Of a stretch of DNA of 59,230 nucleotides, positions 17,501-23,513 are shown one piece after another. The stretch's first letter is position 1; the number at the start of each line of letters is the position of its first letter. Both the position numbers and the translations under genes were made by a program. The notes under the pieces are model-generated. The model was not told the DNA's origin, ran no database searches, and worked only from the letters and a program-made list of their open reading frames with translations. The stretch is from a bacterium (GTDB lineage Bacteria; Bacillota_A; Clostridia; Lachnospirales; Lachnospiraceae). Location of the stretch: positions 1 to 59,230 of the forward strand of contig SFQZ01000008.1 of assembly GCA_004562915.1 (NCBI GenBank), given 5' to 3'.

Positions 17501-17776
17501 TTATACGGTCGGAAGAATCTTCTCTACATCTTCATGAGGTCTCGGGATTACATGAGTAGCTACCAGTTCACCAAGTCTGGATGCTGCTGCGCTTCCGCTT
17601 TCAACTGCTGCTTTAACAGCTCCTACATCGCCGCGAACCATAACTGTTACCAGTCCGGATCCGATTTTTTCAGTTCCTACCAGTGTAACCTCTGCTGCTT
17701 TTGTCATTGCATCTGCTGCCTCGATTGCAGCTGTAAGTCCTCTGGTTTCTACCATTCCTAATGCTTCTTTAGCCAT
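17501..17776 (-). CDS. pduA: BMC-H shell protein, PduA/PduJ type
   Basis: A 91-residue canonical hexameric shell protein: MAKEALGMVETRGLTAAIEA at the start, pore loop EKIGSGLVTVMVRGD, and HVIPRPHEDVEKILP at the end. In PduA this pore type passes propanediol and holds back propionaldehyde. It is a close paralog of the BMC-H domain at 16682-16960; DNA stretches of 38 identical bases are shared, indicating recent duplication or gene conversion. PduA or PduJ identity cannot be separated here. Confidence 0.95.
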   Translation of the reverse strand: MAKEALGMVETRGLTAAIEAADAMTKAAEVTLVGTEKIGSGLVTVMVRGDVGAVKAAVESGSAAASRLGELVATHVIPRPHEDVEKILPTV

Positions 17777-17824
17777 TTTTAAATCCTCCTAGATTCTAAA
17801 CACAATTAATTGATCATATATGAA

Positions 17825-18139
17825 TCAGTCCTTATCCAAAGCACTGATTTTCAGCATCTTTCGGGTTCCCTCTTCAGGATTCGGGATTACATGTTTGGTA
17901 ACAACCCCTCCCAGTTTTTTTGCCGATGCTTCTCCTGCTTCAACTGCCGCGGTCACATCTGCCACGCTGCCGCGGTACTTGACTGTTACCAGCAGCGGAA
18001 CCGGCAGGCTGTCAGCATTTGCAGGTTTATTTTTGTCAAATACTTCCATTCGTACATTGGCCGCCTTGCATCCCGCATCGCCTGCAACAAATGCAGTTGT
18101 CAGTCCAAATACTTCAAGAATACCTACAGCTTCTGCCAT
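17825..18139 (-). CDS. BMC-H shell protein with enlarged pore loop
   Basis: A 104-residue BMC-H. It opens EAVGILEVFGLTTAFVAGDA and ends HVIPNPEEGTRKMLKISAL. The usual KIGSG pore loop is replaced by a longer DKNKPANADSLPVPLLVTV segment (about 35-53), which adds roughly seven residues with two prolines around the predicted pore. This may change gating or create a binding site for cargo or a cofactor. It is the first shell gene after the Zn alcohol dehydrogenase. Confidence 0.9.
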   Translation of the reverse strand: MAEAVGILEVFGLTTAFVAGDAGCKAANVRMEVFDKNKPANADSLPVPLLVTVKYRGSVADVTAAVEAGEASAKKLGGVVTKHVIPNPEEGTRKMLKISALDKD

Positions 18140-18169
18140 CTGTTCTCTTCTCCTTTAAACACAGGATTT

Positions 18170-19399
18170 TTACCTGTTTTTCGCATCATTTACGATAGCA
18201 ATCTTAAGACCTTTCATAGCCAGGTTTGTCTTCAATGCTTCATTGATGTCTTCCAGAGCAAATTTATGTGTGATCAGTTTTTCCAACGGAAGTCCAATAC
18301 CTTTTGCTCTCTTCAGGAAATCAAATGTTGTTGCGTAATCTCTCAAGGTGTATACCCAGGAACCAACCATTGTCAGCTCTTTGGAACAGATATCAAAATG
18401 CGGATTAATAGTTGCATCACCACCATTGATAAAGAATCCCAATTCACAAAGTCCACCACCGTTGCGGATGAATTTGTAGATGTTAGCATGAGCCATTGGA
18501 TTTCCTGTACACTGGAATCCGAAATCTGCCGGATGTCCGTCAAAACTTGCTTCTACTGCTGCTGTCAGAGCTTCGATTCCTTTGTGATCCTGGAAGCTTA
18601 CACTCTTGGATGCACCCATCTCTTTTGCGAATTCAAGGCGCTGTGCATTTCCGTCAACTGCAGTGATGTTTTCAATACCCATAGTTCTCAGAACTGCGAT
18701 ACAGATCAGACCGATCGGTCCGCATCCCTGTACAACCACACGGCTGTTAAAGCGAAGAATGCCTGTAGATTTTGCTCTTTCTACAGCATGGATAAGTACT
18801 GCACAAGGCTCGATCAGGATACGGGAATCCAGATCCAGATCACTTACATTAAATACTGTGGATCCACCACGTACCAGGATATAGTCAGAAAACCATCCAT
18901 TCAGATGAATATCATCATCCGGAAGAAGTCCATATACATCAGCACCACCTACGTTCTGTTTATTCAGATCATACATAGTGATATCCGGATTATCTTTAAA
19001 GATCATACAGGTAACTACTTTATCACCAATCTTCAGATCTTTTCCTGCAGAATCTTTCTTCACATTTTTACCCATCTTAACGATTTCACCGGTTCCTTCA
19101 TGTCCAAGAGCTACCGGAATCAGTCCAAATGGGTCTCTTTTAAATTCATGAGCATCTGTACCGCACACACCACAGCCTTCTACTCTTACCAGAATATCAT
19201 CATCACCAACTTCCGGCATTGGATATTCTTTTACATCAAAGTGTTCCAGTCCTGTCAGCATAGCCACATGTGCTGTTTTCGGAATACTTCCGCATGCTGC
19301 AGGAGCAGGAGCTGCTGCCTGTGCTGCAGGAGCCTGTCCGGTCATCCCTGCCAGTACCTGTTTCACGATTTCTTCAATATTGATATTATTTGCGTCCAT
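18170..19399 (-). CDS. Zinc-dependent medium-chain alcohol dehydrogenase with BMC-targeting peptide
   Basis: A 409-residue MDR-family dehydrogenase. The N-terminal amphipathic helix (NINIEEIVKQVLAGMTG, about 5-21) followed by an Ala/Pro linker is a classic encapsulation peptide. Catalytic zinc ligands appear as Cys79 (GCGVCGTDAHEF), His100-Glu101 (LGHEGTG) and the Glu-Pro-Cys segment near 197 (IEPCAVLIHAVE). The Rossmann motif is QGCGPIGLI. The four-Cys structural zinc loop is not apparent. Role: likely propionaldehyde to propanol with NADH recycling in the lumen, or lactaldehyde to propanediol, a second alcohol dehydrogenase besides PduQ. Confidence 0.9.
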   Translation of the reverse strand: MDANNINIEEIVKQVLAGMTGQAPAAQAAAPAPAACGSIPKTAHVAMLTGLEHFDVKEYPMPEVGDDDILVRVEGCGVCGTDAHEFKRDPFGLIPVALGHEGTGEIVKMGKNVKKDSAGKDLKIGDKVVTCMIFKDNPDITMYDLNKQNVGGADVYGLLPDDDIHLNGWFSDYILVRGGSTVFNVSDLDLDSRILIEPCAVLIHAVERAKSTGILRFNSRVVVQGCGPIGLICIAVLRTMGIENITAVDGNAQRLEFAKEMGASKSVSFQDHKGIEALTAAVEASFDGHPADFGFQCTGNPMAHANIYKFIRNGGGLCELGFFINGGDATINPHFDICSKELTMVGSWVYTLRDYATTFDFLKRAKGIGLPLEKLITHKFALEDINEALKTNLAMKGLKIAIVNDAKNR

Positions 19400-19414
19400 T
19401 TTCTTTCCTCCCGA

Positions 19415-20803
19415 TCAACGAATGCATAAGCTGTCTGACATAACACATCTTCTTCTCTTTGTAAATGTGCTTGCGCTTGTCAGTCCCTCACCGGTACGGC
19501 TGGCAATCGTAAATGTACAATAACCTTCACCGCCAAATCCCAATGCCGCATAAGAAGGAGCATTTTTAACAAGAATTGCGGTATCGATTGCTTTTGCATA
19601 TGTAGTAATATTATCGATATTCTTGGAATGGATGTGAGCAGAATGACGATTTCCATGTTCAAGCCATACAGCCTGTTCCACAGCATCGTTGAAATCTTTC
19701 GCTCTTACCACACCCAGAATCGGCATCATCAATTCTTCTGCAATCAACGGATGTTCCTTTGGTCCTTCAAATGTAATACAACGGATATTATTCGGAACTT
19801 CTACACCAATCATGGAAAGAAGTGTCTTGGCATCACGACCTACGCACTTACGGTTCAGACGTCCGCCAGCCAAAACTACTGCTGTCAGGGCATCCTGCTC
19901 TTCTTTAGAAGCCAGATAACAACCCTGTTCTGTTACCATATAGTGCATCAGCTCATCCACTACAGAAGAAACTGCCACGATTTCTTTTTCTGCAATACAA
20001 GGAAGATTGTTATCGAATGTACATCCGTTTACAATATCCTGTGCTGCCTTTCTGATATCTGCTGTTTCATCAACCAGAGCCGGAGGATTACCTGCACCAG
20101 CGCCGATTCCTCTCTTTCCGGATGAAAGAACTGCTGTTACTACGCCAGGACCGCCTGTTGCAGCAATCAGCGGGATATCTTTGTGTTTCATCATGATATT
20201 ACTTGTTTCCAGTGTTGGTTTTTCAACGGTACATGCAATATTATCCGGTCCGCCGCCTTCCAGTGAAGCTTCATTCACCAGATTCACCGCAAAAATAGAT
20301 GTTTTGATTGCTGCCGGATGCGGGTTGAATACTACCGTGTTACCACCTGCAAACATACCCATGGTATTACACAGAACCGTTTCACTCGGGTTTGTACACG
20401 GTGTAATTGCACCAATAACACCAAACGGTCCCATCTCGATCAGGGTAAGACCTCTGTCTCCTGACCATGCAGTTGTTGTAATATCTTCCGTACCCGGTGT
20501 CTTTTCAGCCACCAGACGATGCTTCAGAATTTTATCTCCTACATTTCCCATACCGGTCTCTTCCACGCCCATACGTGCCAGAGTTTCTGCATTTTCACAG
20601 ATTTTTTTACGAATAATGGAAATGATTTTTTCTCTCTGATCCATGGACATTCTTTTCACGATCTGCTGTGCTTTTTTAGCAGCCTCGATAGCTTCATTCA
20701 TATCCTTGAATACACCATGTTTTCCTGTTGGTGCTTCCTGAATCTGCATTTTAGCCAGCACTTCCTGAACGATATCCTGTACCATACTTTCATTAATTGG
20801 CAC
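19415..20803 (-). CDS. pduP: CoA-acylating propionaldehyde dehydrogenase PduP
   Basis: Oxidises propionaldehyde to propionyl-CoA with NAD and CoA inside the shell. The 462 residues match PduP. An N-terminal targeting helix (ESMVQDIVQEVLAKMQ, about 5-20) precedes a linker and the aldehyde dehydrogenase fold. Seen are GVIGAITPCTNPSETVLCN, GGPGVVTAVLSSGK and the catalytic Cys269 in DNNLPCIAEKE. The start is GTG with GGGAGG upstream; an in-frame ATG six codons later is possible but would trim the targeting helix. It lies directly after the aldolase gene. Confidence 0.95.
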   Translation of the reverse strand: MPINESMVQDIVQEVLAKMQIQEAPTGKHGVFKDMNEAIEAAKKAQQIVKRMSMDQREKIISIIRKKICENAETLARMGVEETGMGNVGDKILKHRLVAEKTPGTEDITTTAWSGDRGLTLIEMGPFGVIGAITPCTNPSETVLCNTMGMFAGGNTVVFNPHPAAIKTSIFAVNLVNEASLEGGGPDNIACTVEKPTLETSNIMMKHKDIPLIAATGGPGVVTAVLSSGKRGIGAGAGNPPALVDETADIRKAAQDIVNGCTFDNNLPCIAEKEIVAVSSVVDELMHYMVTEQGCYLASKEEQDALTAVVLAGGRLNRKCVGRDAKTLLSMIGVEVPNNIRCITFEGPKEHPLIAEELMMPILGVVRAKDFNDAVEQAVWLEHGNRHSAHIHSKNIDNITTYAKAIDTAILVKNAPSYAALGFGGEGYCTFTIASRTGEGLTSASTFTKRRRCVMSDSLCIR

Positions 20804-20830
20804 GAGAATTACCTCCCTTTTTTAATCAGA

Positions 20831-21628
20831 TTATTTCAGTCCCAGCTGTTCCATAACTTTCTTTGTGATCTCTGCTACTACATCTTTGTTGTCAACCGGA
20901 GCATCGCAGATGTTTGAACCTCTGCAGTTATGGCAGTTCAGACCACTTCTGTTCTGACATACTTCCAGAGGATGTTTGCCCGGAAGTCCCATTTTCTTTC
21001 TGATCTCATACAGTTTTTTGATTTGTGCCTGATCGAATTCCTTCGGTCCGCCCAACATTCTGGATTTATACAGAAGTTCTGCATAGAATTCCAGAGATTC
21101 CATCTTAAGGTATGCAGACAGCAGATCGGATGACCAAGTCAGAGCACCGTGATTCTCAAGAAGAACCGCATCAAAATATGGAAGGTATTTTTCCAGGTTA
21201 TCCGGGATTTCTGTTGTAGACGGTGTACCATATTCAGCAATCGGAACACAGCCCAGAGCGATAACAGCTTCCGGCATGATCGGCTGATTCAGCGGGATAC
21301 CTGCGATTGCAAAGCTTGTTGCAAAAGTAGGATGTGCATGAACAACAGCACCAACATCCGGTCTTTTCTCATACACACGCATATGCATCTTAATCTCTGA
21401 TGAAGGACGGAATCCTGCATTTGCCTGGATCACTTCACCTTTACGATTTACTTTACAGATGTATTCCGGTGTCATAAATCCTTTGGAAACACCTGTAGGT
21501 GTGCACAGGAACTCGTCGTCATTCAGCTTAACGGAGAAGTTACCATCGTTAGCAGCAACCATGTTACGGTTGTAAACTCTGCGTCCGATATCGCACATCA
21601 GTTTTTTGATTTCAAATTCGTTCATCAT
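20831..21628 (-). CDS. fucA: L-fuculose-1-phosphate aldolase with Cys-rich linker and C-terminal BMC-targeting peptide
   Basis: Splits L-fuculose-1-P (possibly also L-rhamnulose-1-P) into DHAP and L-lactaldehyde. The 265 residues exceed the E. coli enzyme (215) by a C-terminal tail. Class II aldolase zinc ligands are His97 and His99 (VVHAHPTF) and His160 (LENHGALTW), with the catalytic Glu78 (RPSSEIKMH). The tail holds four cysteines at 224, 232, 235 and 241 and then an amphipathic helix (DVVAEITKKVMEQLGLK, 249-265) typical of an encapsulation peptide. The start is the ATG pair after GGGAGG; the upstream frame is untranslated leader. First gene of the second BMC block, so the aldolase may deliver lactaldehyde within the shell. 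Confidence 0.93.
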   Translation of the reverse strand: MMNEFEIKKLMCDIGRRVYNRNMVAANDGNFSVKLNDDEFLCTPTGVSKGFMTPEYICKVNRKGEVIQANAGFRPSSEIKMHMRVYEKRPDVGAVVHAHPTFATSFAIAGIPLNQPIMPEAVIALGCVPIAEYGTPSTTEIPDNLEKYLPYFDAVLLENHGALTWSSDLLSAYLKMESLEFYAELLYKSRMLGGPKEFDQAQIKKLYEIRKKMGLPGKHPLEVCQNRSGLNCHNCRGSNICDAPVDNKDVVAEITKKVMEQLGLK

Positions 21629-21701
21629 TGTTTTCTTCCTCCCTGAAACAATTTGATTTGGCAGACCAACACCAGTCTGCAGATTGTTGGTTTCTGTTGA
21701 C

Positions 21702-21730
21702 ATTATACCGCCATGCATGGGAATAGTCAA
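21702..21730 (-). promoter_or_regulatory. Promoter P2 of the fucA-pdu block
   Basis: On the minus strand, TTGACT (21725-21730), a 17-bp spacer and TATAAT (21702-21707) form a near-consensus sigma-A promoter, about 75 bp before the fucA start. The transcript has a roughly 70-nt leader. Confidence 0.85.
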
Positions 21731-21734
21731 CCCA

Positions 21735-21781
21735 TTTTTGTGGTTTTGTGTTGTTTTTTTGTGGGTTTTTGTGTGGTTTTT
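21735..21781. promoter_or_regulatory. GTGG(G)TTTT repeats upstream of P2, candidate operator or activator sites
   Basis: In plus-strand notation, GTGGTTTT (21740), GTGGGTTTTT (21761) and GTGTGGTTTTT (21771) lie in a T/G-rich stretch just upstream of the -35 box and overlap the end of the pduV/eutP gene. The first two are 21 bp apart, two helical turns. The same motif with the same 21-bp spacing recurs upstream of P1 (26200 and 26221). Confidence 0.65.
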
Positions 21782-22283
21782 ATTGTGATTCCATAATGTC
21801 GATATTTTCGCTACCGATCTTTTCTTTTTCTTTCTCCTCCCAGGGCATCACATCTCCATCCTCCCTGAGATATTCCAGAATATCTCCCACTCCTTCCTGG
21901 TCTTTAGAGTTCACGAAAAAGATTTTTTTACACCCTGCAAGTTTCAGCCAACGCTCGGCTCTGGCAGGATTCGCCTTTGGATGATCAATTTTTGTGACAA
22001 TCCCGATCACCTCCCGGTTAGCCATAGCCGCACAGCAGGGTGGAAACAGACAGTAAGGTTCCGTAGCCGAAGCCAGAAGCCCTACCACATCTGCCTCATA
22101 TGTATACAGTGCCAACGCATGCCCCAATCCTTTTGTCTGTGCATATTCTCCCGGTGTGTCTATAATCACATCAAAATTATTCACGTACTGGGTCTTATGA
22201 TATTCAATTTTTTCCCCTTTCATCGCCTGGGTCAGCGTGGTTTTCCCAGCTTCGCTTCTGCCGACCAAAACAATTTTCTTCAT
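21780..22283 (-). CDS. pduV: BMC-associated small GTPase, PduV/EutP family
   Basis: A 167-residue Ras-like GTPase associated with microcompartments (PduV binds the outside of the shell and affects its movement; EutP has been linked to acetate metabolism). P-loop LVGRSEAGKTT, switch II DTPGEY, and the TKID guanine motif are visible. The C-terminus is acidic then basic (PWEEKEKEKIG). It is the last gene of the glycyl-radical block; the P2 upstream repeats overlap its stop codon. PduV versus EutP cannot be decided. Confidence 0.9.
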   Translation of the reverse strand: MKKIVLVGRSEAGKTTLTQAMKGEKIEYHKTQYVNNFDVIIDTPGEYAQTKGLGHALALYTYEADVVGLLASATEPYCLFPPCCAAMANREVIGIVTKIDHPKANPARAERWLKLAGCKKIFFVNSKDQEGVGDILEYLREDGDVMPWEEKEKEKIGSENIDIMESQ

Positions 22284-22326
22284 GGGCTGGCCTCCTGTAA
22301 AGCATCATAACTATCAGAATCCCGAA

Positions 22327-22704
22327 TCAGGTTCGGGTCACAGGACAAATCGTAAATCTTAATTTATTTTCCACATATTCCAGTATGGCATCGACCGCTG
22401 CTTCTACCTCCGATACCGTACCTGTTATAATAAGGCTGCCGGAAAAGCGGTCTACAAATCCCAACTCGATGCCGGAAGATTTCACTGCGATATCTCCCAT
22501 AATAATCGCCGTCTCTGACGGGCTTACTGTCAGGATTCCAATCGCTGATTTCGAATAATCCACCGCAGGATCCAGACCAAGCTTTTCATACAGCACTTTA
22601 TCCGGATTGGCAATAATATGAGCCAGGGTAATCTGTTTGCCCGGTACCAATTCCTGAACAATCCTCTGTTTAGTCTCTTCTGACATGTTATCCGTATACC
22701 CCAT
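22327..22704 (-). CDS. pduU: Circularly permuted BMC-H shell protein, PduU/EutS type
   Basis: A 125-residue shell protein of the permuted BMC-H class. The N-terminal segment (RIVQELVPGKQITLAHIIAN) is the strand that builds a beta-barrel plug over the hexamer in EutS/PduU. It is followed by SAIGILTVSPSETAIIMGDI and LGFVDRFSGSLIITGTVSEV. GGAGG lies 5 nt before the ATG. It is encoded with the dehydratase and activase in block 1, not with the other shell genes. Confidence 0.93.
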   Translation of the reverse strand: MGYTDNMSEETKQRIVQELVPGKQITLAHIIANPDKVLYEKLGLDPAVDYSKSAIGILTVSPSETAIIMGDIAVKSSGIELGFVDRFSGSLIITGTVSEVEAAVDAILEYVENKLRFTICPVTRT

Positions 22705-22705
22705 G

Positions 22706-23512
22706 TCAACCTCCTATCTGACAGTCCAGATCACAAACCATTCGGACTGCTTCCTGTAATTCCTGCATCTGCTCATTGGATGGCGGGATTATATTTTCAA
22801 GTTCATACTTTCTGCCCAACCCCTCATACTTATCCTGCCCCAATCTATGATATGGCAGAAGATGGATTTTTTTCACGCCATTGAGCTGATCCGCAAATAC
22901 GGCAATATCCTGAATTTCTTTTTTACTGCAGTTAAACGTGGGAATCACCGGCACTCTTATGACAAGATCTGTCATTTGTGTTACCGCGATCTTTCTCGCA
23001 TTTTCAAGCATCAGTTCATTGGATCTTCCGGTGAACATACGATGTTTTTCTCCATCCATATGCTTGATGTCCATCAGATAGGTATCCAGATACGGAAGAA
23101 TCTGTTCTATTGCAGCAAAAGGGGCACATCCCATACTCTCCATTGCTGTATTAATTCCTGCTTCTTTTGCCGCACGTAAAAGATCCCTGGCAAATTCCGG
23201 CTGACACAGACTTTCTCCTCCAGACAAGGTAAGCCCTCCGCCGGATCGATAGTAATACGCTCTGTCTTTTTCTACCGTTTCCATGACTTCACCAACCGTC
23301 ACATCCCGTCCTATCGTTCTGGGCTCTCCCTGAACCATCATTGTCTGGATTCTATATTCCTGAGATTCCGGATTACAGCACCACTTGCACCGCAGAACAC
23401 ATCCTTTCAGAAAAACAATTGTACGGATCCCCGGACCGTCATGTATGGAAAAGCGCTGAATATCAAATATTCTGCCTTTCGTATCCAAATAACTCATGTC
23501 TGCTTTCTCCAT
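22706..23512 (-). CDS. Glycyl-radical enzyme activase (radical SAM), short form
   Basis: Installs the glycyl radical on the adjacent dehydratase using S-adenosylmethionine and a [4Fe-4S] cluster. The 268 residues include the radical SAM motif CVLRCKWC after FSIHDGPGIRTIVFLKG, and GGGLTLSGGESLCQPEF. Unlike most glycerol/propanediol dehydratase activases, no ferredoxin-like insert with two extra Cys clusters follows the CxxxCxxC; a short MMVQGEPRTIGRDV segment sits there. The gene starts one base after the dehydratase stop; an in-frame ATG five codons later with GGAG upstream is an alternative start. Electron donor is unknown. Confidence 0.94.
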   Translation of the reverse strand: MEKADMSYLDTKGRIFDIQRFSIHDGPGIRTIVFLKGCVLRCKWCCNPESQEYRIQTMMVQGEPRTIGRDVTVGEVMETVEKDRAYYYRSGGGLTLSGGESLCQPEFARDLLRAAKEAGINTAMESMGCAPFAAIEQILPYLDTYLMDIKHMDGEKHRMFTGRSNELMLENARKIAVTQMTDLVIRVPVIPTFNCSKKEIQDIAVFADQLNGVKKIHLLPYHRLGQDKYEGLGRKYELENIIPPSNEQMQELQEAVRMVCDLDCQIGG

Positions 23513-23513
23513 A

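Noticed and set aside
17810..19429. Plus-strand frame of 539 codons
   Set aside because: Longest shadow in the window, antisense to the Zn alcohol dehydrogenase and a BMC-H gene; composition (Cys, Ser, Phe, His) is that of a shadow and no family pattern is seen.
21735..21781. T/G-rich repeats as a CRISPR array or minisatellite
   Set aside because: Units are about 8-10 bp, not separated by unique spacers, and sit just upstream of a promoter; a protein-binding region is the simpler reading.
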